From the NCBI GenBank assembly GCA_965203615.1, contig OZ241900.1, positions 2,542,001 through 2,606,000 of the forward strand: a DNA stretch of 64,000 nt, read 5' to 3'. The DNA is from VXNE01 sp965203615. Lineage in GTDB: Bacteria; Pseudomonadota; Gammaproteobacteria; Pseudomonadales; Azotimanducaceae. Numbering within the stretch: position 1 is the stretch's first letter; every line of letters starts with the position of its first letter. Shown piece after piece: positions 52,049-60,945 of this stretch. The translations under genes and the position numbers were made by a program. The notes below the pieces were generated by a model that saw only the letters and a list, made by a program, of their open reading frames with translations, was not told the DNA's origin and made no database searches.

Positions 52049-52512
52049 CGCGGGCGGCGGTGTTTCTCGGTGTCCTGATGGCCGTCGCGGGCGCGCTGCT
52101 TGCCGGCATTGATGCGATCACCGAACAGCGTATCGAATCCAACGAGCGGCAGCGGCGACAGGCGACCTTGAAGGAGATCACGGGACTCGACATCGAGATG
52201 CCCGGACACGCGGATATCGCGGCGTGTGACCGGGACCTGGTCGCCCTCGCCATTGTGGAGCAGGGCTATGGAGGTTCGATGGACGTGGTTGCCGCCTTTC
52301 AGGTCGGGCGGCTTTCCGGCATCCGCGTGACGCGCCACTCGGAAACACCCGGCTTTGCGGACATCCTCGAGCCGTCCGACTGGATTGGACGCCTCGACAG
52401 CGGTGTGCGCGTCGATGCCGTCACGGGTGCGACGGTGACCTCCAACGCGGTGCTGCGGGCGCGGGAAACGGCCCTTTCGCGTTGGGCTGCCGAGACCTGG
52501 TGTTCCGAATGA
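52045..52512 (+). CDS. rnfG: Rnf electron transport complex subunit G
   Basis: RnfG is a periplasmic, membrane-anchored flavoprotein. The 155-residue protein has an N-terminal span ('AVFLGVLMAVAGALLAGI'), 'ITRHSETPGFAD'-like 'VTRHSETPGFADIL', and the covalent FMN motif 'VDAVTGATVTSNAVL' with the acceptor threonine. It is compact compared with E. coli RsxG (about 206 residues), missing part of the middle. It overlaps rnfD and rnfE by four bases each. Confidence 0.92.
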   Translation: MTRAAVFLGVLMAVAGALLAGIDAITEQRIESNERQRRQATLKEITGLDIEMPGHADIAACDRDLVALAIVEQGYGGSMDVVAAFQVGRLSGIRVTRHSETPGFADILEPSDWIGRLDSGVRVDAVTGATVTSNAVLRARETALSRWAAETWCSE

Positions 52513-53126
52513 GCGACGTACCGCTCGACCCCACTCGAGCAACCCGGCGCCAGGTCTTCGGGGATGCCGCGTGGCATTACAATCCAGCGTGGGGCCGCCT
52601 TCTCGGCCTGTGCCCGCTCATGGCCGTGACGACGACGATCGAGAACGCGCTGGGACTGGCCGTCGCCAGCGCCTTCGTCGTGGTTGGTTCGGCGGTGACG
52701 GTGTCCACGATACGCGCCTTCGTTCCCGCCGAGGTCCGGTTGCCGTTTTTCGTCCTGGTCATCGCGACCTTCACGTCGGTAGTGACGATGTTGATGCAGG
52801 CCTACGCGTTCGATCTCTACGAGCGCGTCGCGCTATTCGTGCAGATCATCGTCACCAATTGCATGATCCTCGGCAGACTGGAGCAGTTCGCATCGAAGCA
52901 GCCGATCGGACGGACGCTGGTGGATGCGCTGGGCACGGCATGCGGATTCGCGATCGCTCTCGTCCTGCTCGGCGCGGCGCGCGAGTTCGCCGCCGTGGCG
53001 GTTCCGCTTGCCTCGCTGGCGCCCGGGGCATTCATTATTGCGGGACTGCTGCTTGCCGCGGCACGCGCGGGCGGAGAGTTGGCGAGGCGCAGGTTGCATC
53101 GGCGAACGGATCAAGTTCATCCTTAG
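52509..53126 (+). CDS. rnfE: Rnf electron transport complex subunit E
   Basis: RnfE is the membrane subunit that pairs with RnfA. The 205-residue protein has 'NPAWGRLLGLCPLMAVTTTI', the RnfA/E-type 'FVQIIVTNCMILGRLEQFAS' with the buried cysteine, and about six helices. The ATG at 52509 overlaps the rnfG stop. It ends the rnfABCDGE operon. In many gammaproteobacteria nth follows directly; here 7.8 kb of other genes intervene. Confidence 0.94.
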   Translation: MSDVPLDPTRATRRQVFGDAAWHYNPAWGRLLGLCPLMAVTTTIENALGLAVASAFVVVGSAVTVSTIRAFVPAEVRLPFFVLVIATFTSVVTMLMQAYAFDLYERVALFVQIIVTNCMILGRLEQFASKQPIGRTLVDALGTACGFAIALVLLGAAREFAAVAVPLASLAPGAFIIAGLLLAAARAGGELARRRLHRRTDQVHP

Positions 53127-53162
53127 CGCAAGTTCACTCAAGATTCTCGAGGCGCACAACGA

Positions 53163-53480
53163 ATGATTCTGACGACAACAAACACGATCGAGGGAAAGAC
53201 CGTTCGTGACTACAGGGGAATAGTCACGGGCGAGGCGATTGTCGGCGCGAACATCTTCAGGGACTTTTTTGCGGGGGTCCGCGACATCGTGGGCGGACGT
53301 TCCGGCGCCTACGAGAAAGAACTGCAGAGAGCGCGCGAAATCGCCCTGGACGAGATGTCCGAGAACGCGCGCTCGCAAGGAGCGAATGCCGTCGTGGGTA
53401 TCGATCTCGACTACGAGGTCGTCGGGAAAGGCGGCAGCATGCTCATGGTGACCGCCAGCGGCACCGCCGTAACGGTCTGA
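53163..53480 (+). CDS. YbjQ/UPF0145 family protein
   Basis: A 105-residue protein of the YbjQ (UPF0145) family. Family-specific blocks are 'TTTNTIEGKTVRDYRGIVTG', 'GANIFRDFFAGVRDIVGG' and 'GANAVVGIDLDYEVV'. The family forms homopentameric rings, and its function is not established. It is 36 bases after rnfE on the same strand, so may be read from the rnf transcript. Confidence 0.9.
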   Translation: MILTTTNTIEGKTVRDYRGIVTGEAIVGANIFRDFFAGVRDIVGGRSGAYEKELQRAREIALDEMSENARSQGANAVVGIDLDYEVVGKGGSMLMVTASGTAVTV

Positions 53481-53536
53481 CGGAGTTTTCGTCCGGGGCT
53501 GGTCCGGTGGCCCGGCGATCTCCTGATTGACCCATT

Positions 53537-56365
53537 GTGTCCATGCCTGCAAGAGACCTCAACAGAGTAGGCGTACTGGTCGCCGGCATGCACCGCAGCG
53601 GAACGTCCGCGGTGACAAGGCTTCTTGCCAGCCTGGGTTGCGATCTGCCGAAGACATTGATGGAGGCCGACTCCAGCAATTCCATGGGGTACTGGGAGTC
53701 CACTGAGATCGCGGCTCTCAACGATGCGATTCTCGAGGCTGCGGGCTCCTGCTGGGACGACTGGGTCGCGTTCGATTCCGAGTGGTACAAATCGCCGGTA
53801 GCGGGTGACTTTCTCGAAAAGGCACAGGCCATCCTCGCGAGCGAGTTCGGGGACAGCCGGCTGTTCGTCCTCAAGGATCCTCGCGTCTGCCGGCTCCTGG
53901 GATTCTGGAAGGAGTCGTTCGATCGTGTCGATGCGTTACCGGTGGTGGTGCTGCCCATTCGCAACCCGCTTGAGGTGGCCGCGTCGCTACGCGTACGTGA
54001 CGAGTTCGATCCTTCGATCGGCGTGCTCGTCTGGTTGCGCCATGTGCTTGATGCCGAGGCGGGTTCGCGCGGGTTGCGACGCGCCTTCACGCGCTACGGG
54101 GACGTGCTCGAAGATCGGGAGAATCTCGCCGGCAGACTCGCTTCTGCACTCCAGGTGACCTGGCCCGCGCGTTCGACCGTCGATGAGCCGGAAATGGAAT
54201 CGTTGATTTCGCCATCAATCCGGCATCACGTAAGCGACGACGATCGCATTCATGACGATCCTTTGATCTCGCGATGGGTCAAGACGGTTTTCGAGATTCT
54301 CAATCGATGGACACGGGGAGACGTGCGAACAGCCGATGCCGACACGCTGGACTCGATCAGGATGGAACTCAACGACTGTGCCCCCAACTTCAGCCGTCCC
54401 ATCGCCCTCGGCAGACAGGCGATCCAAAGGAATCGGCAATACGAAGTGCAAGTCGATGAGCTTGACCGGAACGCACGATTGCTTGAAGAGGCCGTGGTCA
54501 GCCGGGACAGCCAGATCGCTGACCTGGACAGGGCTGTTCGGGAACGCGACCAGCGCGTGGCTGACCGCGACACCAAACTCACTTCCGTGAGTGAACTGTT
54601 GAACGAAAGCAACCGGCAGGTTGCCGATCGGGACATCCAACTCGCCTCCGTGTCCCGGTCGTTGAGTGAGAGGGACCAGCAGATCGCTGACCTGGATGGC
54701 CAGATCGCTGAGCGGGACAGCCAGATCGCCGATCAGGACGCACACATTGAATCACTTGATCGGACCATCGTCGAACGGGACAACCAGATCGAAGCGATCT
54801 ACGGCTCGACGTCGTGGCGAGTCACCCGACCCTTGCGCGTTGTCAAGACGGTTCTGTCGAGGTTGCTCCGGGGTGTGAACCGACTCTTGTCGAGAGCGGT
54901 CTTCCGATGCCTCGGTTTCGTCTGGAGGTTGATTCCGCTTGGTTCGCTCAGACAGACGGTAAAGGGCCCTTTGCTCCGTCTGCTGCCGACGCGATTTGTC
55001 GATCGTCACCTGGGCCGAAGGATACGGTCCAATCGGTGCTACGTTGCTTCGGGATGGTTGCAACTGGCGGATCGAAACTCTGACGCCGCCAACAGCCAGG
55101 GCGATACGCCAATCCTGTTTGATCCGGTGTATTACCTTGCCGCCAACGAAGACGTCCGGAATAGCGGGGCGGACCCGTTGCGGCACTACCTGTCACACGG
55201 TGCAGTCGAAGGCCGGCTTCCCTTTGCGTTGGACCGGGAGGATATCGATCCCCTGATCGAATCGCTCCATCGAATTGACCTGCGAGAGGAAGAGGTGTTT
55301 GCCTTCGACGCCGGCTTTTACCGCGATCTCAATCCGGATCTTGATCCATCCACGGACAATGCGCTTGCCGATCACTACCGCTGGTACGGCCGCGAAGAGT
55401 CCCGCGCCGGTTCCCGGGGAGAATTCGTCCTGGGGCTCTGCGATGACCCGCGAGAAATCCCGCTGGATTTCAATGCATCCGAGTATGTTGACCTCTATCC
55501 GGACCTGAGTGCTTTTGCCAGGCAGTCGCCCCTGGCCGCATTGCGTCACTACATGTGCAGCGGTCGGTGGGAACCCAGGTTGCATACGCGGCGCGGAGGT
55601 CAGGCGATGTCGGCACTCGGTGCGGCTTCGATCGACATGCCTGCCGAACTGGTGGAAACACGGCCGCTGTGCGTTCTCGCCCACGTGTTTTACCCGGACC
55701 TCTGGGAGGAAATGGCGGGATACCTCGCGAACTTGCCTGAGAATGCCTACGACCTTTACGTCAACCTGGTCGAAACAACCTGCACGCGCGATTTCGAACA
55801 GCGTGTTCGGGACGAATTCCCGACAGCGAATATCGTCGTCAGCCCGAATATTGGCCGCGACATTGGCGGGCACTTTCGATTGTTGCGGAACGTTGCCATG
55901 GAGGATTATCGGTTCTTCTGCCTGGTGCATTCCAAGAAGAGTCCGCATCTGGCCGAAGGAGACGCATTGCTCTGGCGCCGGAGGCTGTTGACTCCTCTGC
56001 TGGGGACTCGGGAGCTTGCGGTCGAAAACCTGAAGCTGATGTTGACGGACGACAGCGTCGGCCTGATCGGCTCCCGCGTGTGCCGCGACACGGAGTTGAG
56101 GGGCAACATTGGGAAGTTCACGGAACTTGTGGATATGCTCGACGTGAAACCCGAGTCGAGAGACGTGGAATTTGTATCGGGTACGATGATGTACCTGCGC
56201 CGGGAAGTCCTGGAGCGGCTGTTCGAGACCTGCAAGGACCTGCCTTTTGAACAAGGTGATGACACCCCGTTGGATTTTCACCTTGATGCCCAGTGGGCGC
56301 ATGCGATCGAACGTGTCATCGGCAACGTGGTCCGGGACATGGACTATCGTTTCGAATGGCGATAG
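53537..56365 (+). CDS. sulfotransferase-like / coiled coil / RgpF-like fusion protein
   Basis: A 942-residue protein. Residues about 12-200 look like a PAPS-type sulfotransferase ('LVAGMHRSGTSAVTRLLASL' as the 5'-phosphosulfate loop and 'VVLPIRNPLEVAASLR' as the 3' part). Residues about 300-415 are a degenerate coiled-coil repeat of R-D-S/Q-Q-I-A-D-L-D units, ending in 'STSWRVTRPLRVV', a motif seen before glycan-enzyme domains. Three FDxxYY-L-N-D-type repeats follow (about 530-680). The C-terminal 250 residues resemble rhamnan synthesis protein RgpF ('SPNIGRDIGGHFRLL', 'FFCLVHSKKSPH'). Start GTG 53537 or ATG 53543. Confidence 0.68.
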   Translation: MSMPARDLNRVGVLVAGMHRSGTSAVTRLLASLGCDLPKTLMEADSSNSMGYWESTEIAALNDAILEAAGSCWDDWVAFDSEWYKSPVAGDFLEKAQAILASEFGDSRLFVLKDPRVCRLLGFWKESFDRVDALPVVVLPIRNPLEVAASLRVRDEFDPSIGVLVWLRHVLDAEAGSRGLRRAFTRYGDVLEDRENLAGRLASALQVTWPARSTVDEPEMESLISPSIRHHVSDDDRIHDDPLISRWVKTVFEILNRWTRGDVRTADADTLDSIRMELNDCAPNFSRPIALGRQAIQRNRQYEVQVDELDRNARLLEEAVVSRDSQIADLDRAVRERDQRVADRDTKLTSVSELLNESNRQVADRDIQLASVSRSLSERDQQIADLDGQIAERDSQIADQDAHIESLDRTIVERDNQIEAIYGSTSWRVTRPLRVVKTVLSRLLRGVNRLLSRAVFRCLGFVWRLIPLGSLRQTVKGPLLRLLPTRFVDRHLGRRIRSNRCYVASGWLQLADRNSDAANSQGDTPILFDPVYYLAANEDVRNSGADPLRHYLSHGAVEGRLPFALDREDIDPLIESLHRIDLREEEVFAFDAGFYRDLNPDLDPSTDNALADHYRWYGREESRAGSRGEFVLGLCDDPREIPLDFNASEYVDLYPDLSAFARQSPLAALRHYMCSGRWEPRLHTRRGGQAMSALGAASIDMPAELVETRPLCVLAHVFYPDLWEEMAGYLANLPENAYDLYVNLVETTCTRDFEQRVRDEFPTANIVVSPNIGRDIGGHFRLLRNVAMEDYRFFCLVHSKKSPHLAEGDALLWRRRLLTPLLGTRELAVENLKLMLTDDSVGLIGSRVCRDTELRGNIGKFTELVDMLDVKPESRDVEFVSGTMMYLRREVLERLFETCKDLPFEQGDDTPLDFHLDAQWAHAIERVIGNVVRDMDYRFEWR

Positions 56366-56465
56366 TAAATGGTGAAAGGATGCCCATCCGACAACCTGAC
56401 ACTTTGGACGTGAGACCGGCCGCCAGGCGGAGACCTCGCGAGATGCATGGTCTTGTCGCCCGGAC

Positions 56466-57344
56466 ATGAAAGTCGTGCTGTTGGGGCCGAACGGCCAGCT
56501 AGGGTCCGATATTCGACGCTGTCACGAGGAATCTGGCGAGCCTTTCGAACTGCTGAGCCTGGGGCGGGACGCGGTGGATGTCGCGTCGCCGGATGCGGTC
56601 GAACGGCAGTTCGAGCACCTGGACTTCGACACCCTGATCAACTGTACCGGCTATCACAGGACGGATGAGGTCGAAGACAATGCCGCGGTCGCGATGGCAG
56701 TCAATGCCCATGCCGTGCAGAGACTGGCGGAATTATGCGACCATCGCGGGGCGCGATTTGTCCACGTCAGCACCGACTATGTTTTCGGTGGCGATGCCGA
56801 GCGCGCCGATCCACTGACAGAAGACGATCCCGTGGCACCGGTAAACGTCTACGGGGCGTCAAAGGCTCTCGGCGAGACGCTGGCGACTCTTGCGCTTGAC
56901 AATCTTGTGATTGTCCGCGTCGCCTCCCTGTTTGGCGTTGCGGGCGCCAGCGGCAAGGGCGGGAACTTCGTCGAGACCATGATTCGCCTCGGGACAGAGA
57001 CAGGTACGCTTCGTGTGGTGGACGACCAGGTCATGTCACCGACCGCGACTGCGGATGTCGCCCGCGTTGTCGTGCATATGCTGGTCGAGGACTGTGCGCC
57101 CGGGCGCTACCACGTGGTTAATGACGGGGCCGCAAGTTGGTTCGAATTTGCCCGGGAGATCATCGGCCGAGCTCGAGTCGCCGCGACCGTGACTCCATGC
57201 AGTAGCGAAGAGTTTCCCGCGCGGGCGGCACGTCCTCGTTACAGTGTGCTCGACAACTCGAAGACTTCGACAGCCGTTGGTCCGTTGCGTCCCTGGCAAA
57301 CTGCCCTTGACGACTACTTGCGTGCCAAGGGTCATATTCACTGA
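56466..57344 (+). CDS. rmlD: dTDP-4-dehydrorhamnose reductase
   Basis: RmlD reduces dTDP-4-keto-L-rhamnose to dTDP-L-rhamnose with NADPH. The 292-residue SDR protein has 'VVLLGPNGQLGSDI', 'DTLINCTGYHRTDEVED', the S-x-x-Y-x3-K active site as 'VHVSTDYVFGG' with 'NVYGASKALGE', and 'VDDQVMSPTATADVA'. The rmlA, rmlB and rmlC genes are not in the window. Its presence beside an RgpF-like domain supports a rhamnose-containing glycan. A GDP-sugar reductase role is possible but less likely. Confidence 0.78.
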   Translation: MKVVLLGPNGQLGSDIRRCHEESGEPFELLSLGRDAVDVASPDAVERQFEHLDFDTLINCTGYHRTDEVEDNAAVAMAVNAHAVQRLAELCDHRGARFVHVSTDYVFGGDAERADPLTEDDPVAPVNVYGASKALGETLATLALDNLVIVRVASLFGVAGASGKGGNFVETMIRLGTETGTLRVVDDQVMSPTATADVARVVVHMLVEDCAPGRYHVVNDGAASWFEFAREIIGRARVAATVTPCSSEEFPARAARPRYSVLDNSKTSTAVGPLRPWQTALDDYLRAKGHIH

Positions 57345-57367
57345 ATCGAACGGAGCTCGATACCGGA

Positions 57368-58990
57368 ATGGCGATTAGAGGCTACATCGAGAGGATTTCG
57401 CGCTGGTTCATTGCTGGCTGGTGCGTTGACGATGAAGTTGAAGGTCTGATCGAAGTCGAAGTGCGAGTTGAAGGACTGCCGCTCGGCACGGTTCGAGCGG
57501 ATATTCCAAGACGCGATATTGGCGAGGCGCTTGATCGTCCGTTGGCCGGATTCCGGTTTCCCATATCTCCCGAACTTTTCCGGCTGCTCCCGCATCGAGG
57601 CCAGGTTGAGGTCGTGACGCCGGGCGGTCAGGGGTTGCCGATGCTGAAGGACCGCGACCCCTGCGTGGACAACCCGCACGGCCAGGACATCGGCAAACTC
57701 GCGGACATGTTGCAAAGCGGTTACATAATCAACCCGAAGTACGGCCAGATAATCCGGCCGCTCAAGGAAAGGGATCTCGACGAGCGGGTATTTCGAGCCC
57801 TGGAGGAAAGCAACAGGATATTTGAAGCCCGGTTCTCGAAAAGGCTCTTTATCTGTTACGGAACTCTGCTCGGGTGCATTCGCGATAACGATTTCATTCC
57901 GCATGACGATGATGTTGATGTCTGTTTCCTGGCGGACGGACAGGGGCTGGACGCCGCGGTTCGCGAGTTCCGTCAAGTTGTAAAGACGTTGTCCGACATT
58001 GACCAGAAGGTCCAGTCCGATAGTAGCGCCCAATTCCATTGGGGACTTCAGGGAACGACTCTTGACGTTTTCATGGCATGGACGGAAGGCGACAACTTGT
58101 ACATGTATAACGCCGGAGGGAAATTCGCGCGCGACCAGATCTACCCGCTCCTGGAACATGAGTTCAAAGGCCGCCAGGTTTTGGTCCCAAACGATTCCGA
58201 GGCGCTGCTGGAGTTGATTTATGGCCCGGGATGGCGCGTTCCGGACCCGAGCTTTCAATGGCGGGTAACCGCGGCGGTTCGCGCCAAGATGGATGAGCTC
58301 AACGCCATCCCGGTCGGGGACGCGTCGATACACACCAAGATCCAGGACTACTGGTCGCGTTTCTACGCTTATGCGCACACGACGTTGCCCTCGCCTTTTG
58401 CAGCTTCAATAGCGATCGAATTGACTGAGCCCGGGTTTATCGTCGATCTCGGTTGTGGCAATGGGCGGGATTCCGTCTTCTTCGCCCGATTGGGACACCG
58501 TGTCGTCGGCCTCGACTTTTCCGGCAAGGCTATCGATAACAATCGAAAACACGTGCGGGAAAAGAGTCTCGATGATGTCGAATTCAAGCAGGTGGACATT
58601 GCCGCGCCCAGCGCTCTCGTCGATGTCCTGAATCGAATGGAGGAGACCGCCATCCAGGAGGGAGATGAGAGACGTGCTCGGGTGGCGATCTATGCGCGTT
58701 TCTTCTTCCACGCGATATCAGAAGAAGAAGAAGACCTCGTATTGAGCGCGTTGTCTCAGTGCCTGCGTTCTGGAGCGAGGTGCTACTTCGAGTTCCGAAC
58801 GGAAAAAGACGCGGAGAGCGACAAGCGTTTTGGGTCGCACTATCGGCGATTCATCAACATCGACAGGTTTGTCGAAAAGACGGCCAGGCGTGGATCGTTC
58901 GAGTGCCTCTACCAGGTCGAAGGGAAAGGCATGGCGAAATACCTGGAGGAGGACCCGTACGTCGGTCGAGTTTTCCTCCGGCGCCTGTGA
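57368..58990 (+). CDS. LicD-like phosphotransferase fused to SAM methyltransferase
   Basis: A 540-residue bifunctional-looking protein. The first 90 residues form a small beta-rich module ('IEVEVRVEGLPLGTVRADI') found at the start of some glycan enzymes. Residues about 130-300 contain the LicD pattern 'CYGTLLGCIRDNDFIPHDDD' with 'VDVCF', suggesting a phosphocholine- or phosphosugar-type transferase. Residues about 350-500 are a class I methyltransferase with 'FIVDLGCGNGRDSVFFARLG' and 'VVGLDFSGKAIDNNR'. It follows rmlD by 23 bases. Confidence 0.72.
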   Translation: MAIRGYIERISRWFIAGWCVDDEVEGLIEVEVRVEGLPLGTVRADIPRRDIGEALDRPLAGFRFPISPELFRLLPHRGQVEVVTPGGQGLPMLKDRDPCVDNPHGQDIGKLADMLQSGYIINPKYGQIIRPLKERDLDERVFRALEESNRIFEARFSKRLFICYGTLLGCIRDNDFIPHDDDVDVCFLADGQGLDAAVREFRQVVKTLSDIDQKVQSDSSAQFHWGLQGTTLDVFMAWTEGDNLYMYNAGGKFARDQIYPLLEHEFKGRQVLVPNDSEALLELIYGPGWRVPDPSFQWRVTAAVRAKMDELNAIPVGDASIHTKIQDYWSRFYAYAHTTLPSPFAASIAIELTEPGFIVDLGCGNGRDSVFFARLGHRVVGLDFSGKAIDNNRKHVREKSLDDVEFKQVDIAAPSALVDVLNRMEETAIQEGDERRARVAIYARFFFHAISEEEEDLVLSALSQCLRSGARCYFEFRTEKDAESDKRFGSHYRRFINIDRFVEKTARRGSFECLYQVEGKGMAKYLEEDPYVGRVFLRRL

Positions 58991-59040
58991 GCATCGGGGC
59001 GTCGCAGTTGAATCGATAGGTCGGTGCTGTCAGTTCGACT

Positions 59041-59814
59041 TCAAGAGTCCATCACGCGACGGGTGAGAGTCAGATCCATGCGTTCGAGGGACCACCTGAT
59101 CAGGTATAGCGCAAGCGTGCTGCCGGCGATCACCTTGACACACCAGGCGAGATCCGCGGCAGTTTGATACAGCAGGACGAGGCGGTACTGTTCCAGCATC
59201 ACCGCCATGGGATTCAGCCTGAAGTACGGTTGCCATTCGACTGGCATGCTGTCGATGGGAAAAAAGAGTCCCGAGCAGAACATCATCAACGTCAGCCCTG
59301 ACCCCACGATGAACCGTAGATCCCGCAAATAGCAGCAAACGATCGCCACGCACGAGGCGACGGCCAGTATGAGCAGAAACTGGGCGAGGGCGAGGAGTGG
59401 AAGGTACAGCCATGCGGTCGACGGTCCGATCGTAACGCCCATTACAACGAGGACGATCAAAAGGACGAACGCCTGTTTTAGCGTCGCGGACGCCACGCTG
59501 ACGAGTGGAAACGTCAGCTTGGGCAGGCGGACATACGAAATAATGCCGCGCCCGCCAAAAAGACTGGCAGTGGAATTTCCCACGCCATTCGAAAACCACA
59601 GCCACATGGTGACGCCGATCAGGATGAAGTAGGTAAAGTTCTCCATGTTTGACGGTCGGATATAAGTAAAGACGAGGTAGAAAACCCCCGTCATGGCCAC
59701 AGGTTCGAGAAACCACCATAGCCACCCCAGGTAGTACCTGGATGCTTCCCCGATCAGGTTGAAGTACGCTCGGTAGACCGCGTAACGCCAGTAACGCTTC
59801 TCGATCAGGAACAC
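59041..59814 (-). CDS. polysaccharide ABC-2 export permease
   Basis: A 257-residue membrane protein of the Wzm/KpsM/TagG family that exports lipid-linked glycans. It begins with an amphipathic segment 'RAYFNLIGEASRYYLGWLWW', then 'EPVAMTGVFYLVFTYIR', 'GVTMWLWFSNGVGNSTAS' and 'YLRDLRFIVGSGLTLMMFCS' with 'PIDSMPVEWQPYFRLNPM', a family signature before the last helices. About six spans. The ATPase partner (Wzt) is not in the window. It is oriented against its neighbours, with 282 bases before the next divergent gene. Confidence 0.88.
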   Translation of the reverse strand: MFLIEKRYWRYAVYRAYFNLIGEASRYYLGWLWWFLEPVAMTGVFYLVFTYIRPSNMENFTYFILIGVTMWLWFSNGVGNSTASLFGGRGIISYVRLPKLTFPLVSVASATLKQAFVLLIVLVVMGVTIGPSTAWLYLPLLALAQFLLILAVASCVAIVCCYLRDLRFIVGSGLTLMMFCSGLFFPIDSMPVEWQPYFRLNPMAVMLEQYRLVLLYQTAADLAWCVKVIAGSTLALYLIRWSLERMDLTLTRRVMDS

Positions 59815-60096
59815 TTGCTTGCCTTAAGGGCCTACTCGGTCATGCCGACCTGGCGTCCGACAGCTCCGGTTTGAACTCGTCCGTGACAGGACGACGCGCG
59901 ATCATACCCCGACAATGTTCAGCCACTCAACGTGAGAAGGGGTTCAATGCGAGTGTTATCTTCGACCCCCGGTCTGATCGGATCGTGGACCCAATTGAGT
60001 CGCGGATGTATCCTCGAACCTGCTTGTCGACAGCGAGCCGTTGCGCGGCTGGTGTGCCGATGGCGGTGAGGCGTCATTGAAGACAGAGGAGGTTCC
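59815..60096. other. divergent gap upstream of the Wzm-like and small exported protein genes
   Basis: This 282-base gap contains no gene I can support. It holds the promoters for both flanking genes, and GGAGG just before 60097 is the ribosome site of the rightward gene. No clear hexamers or hairpins were seen. Confidence 0.4.
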
Positions 60097-60480
60097 GTGA
60101 CCATTCAAGGATCGGTCAGGTTTTTGGCTGTGGCGTTGGCCATGTCGGTAGTGTTGACGGTGCCGGTACAGGCGGCGGAAGCGTCGTTCGAGGCGGAGGT
60201 GAAAAAGACGCTGACGGTGGCGGACGACAGGTGGGGTGGCTGTATGGTCGCGCTCAGCGAGTCGCCATCAGACAATGGACTCGATTGCCCGACGACGGCA
60301 TGGGTGACGTTCAGTTGTTCCGGCGAACACGCGAGCAAGTCGAATGCGCTGCGCATGTACGATTCGGCACAGTTGGCTTTCGTGACGGGTCGAACCGTGA
60401 AAGTCTGGGTTGACGACAGCAAGAAGCACAACGGCTACTGTTTCGTGTCTCGCATAGACGTGAACGCCCCCAAGGAGTGA
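60097..60480 (+). CDS. small exported cysteine-containing protein
   Basis: A 127-residue protein with a clear signal peptide ('FLAVALAMSVVLTVPVQA', cut near A26). The mature part of about 100 residues has four cysteines, enough for two disulfides ('GGCMVAL', 'LDCPTT', 'FSCSGEH', 'GYCFVSR'), and a compact pattern 'YDSAQLAFVTGRTVKVWVDD'. I do not recognise the family. GTG start with GGAGG upstream. A second small membrane protein follows five bases later, so they are probably co-expressed. Confidence 0.62.
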   Translation: MTIQGSVRFLAVALAMSVVLTVPVQAAEASFEAEVKKTLTVADDRWGGCMVALSESPSDNGLDCPTTAWVTFSCSGEHASKSNALRMYDSAQLAFVTGRTVKVWVDDSKKHNGYCFVSRIDVNAPKE

Positions 60481-60484
60481 TCTG

Positions 60485-60883
60485 ATGTCCTGGTCGAAGG
60501 CGGGAAGCTCGTCCGCCTTCACGGTGACGATCATCCTCGTTTTGGGAGCGGGCGGGTTCGCGCTGTGGTACTCGCCGGGCGAAGGGCCTGCCGACGTGAT
60601 ACCCGTGGAGGCCGAAGACGTTGCGCCTCCGGGGCAATCGGGCGAATTCGTGCAGCCCAGCCGGACCGAGCCTGTTGTGGCATCAGCGCCGGACACGCCC
60701 GATGAAGAGGAAATCCGGCGGCCGGTTTCATTGGAATCCGACGATAGTCAATCGGATAGTCAATGGATAGGTTCGAACGTCAGCGATACGGGGCCGTTCA
60801 TTGATGCGGATGACGATGGTGTGGACTACTCGTTCTCACCGGTTTCGGACATTGGGGAATTCCTCGACCCCGACGCGAATTGA
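60485..60883 (+). CDS. small membrane-anchored acidic protein
   Basis: A 132-residue protein with one N-terminal membrane helix ('FTVTIILVLGAGGFALWY') and an acidic, serine/aspartate-rich tail probably in the periplasm ('FIDADDDGVDYSFSP'). No domain recognised. It lies five bases after the small exported protein gene and 62 bases before nth. Confidence 0.5.
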   Translation: MSWSKAGSSSAFTVTIILVLGAGGFALWYSPGEGPADVIPVEAEDVAPPGQSGEFVQPSRTEPVVASAPDTPDEEEIRRPVSLESDDSQSDSQWIGSNVSDTGPFIDADDDGVDYSFSPVSDIGEFLDPDAN

Positions 60884-60945
60884 ATGCGCCTTGCCGGGTG
60901 GGCTGACCGCGGCTGCCACCTGCCTGGGCTGAGAACGGGCGACGC

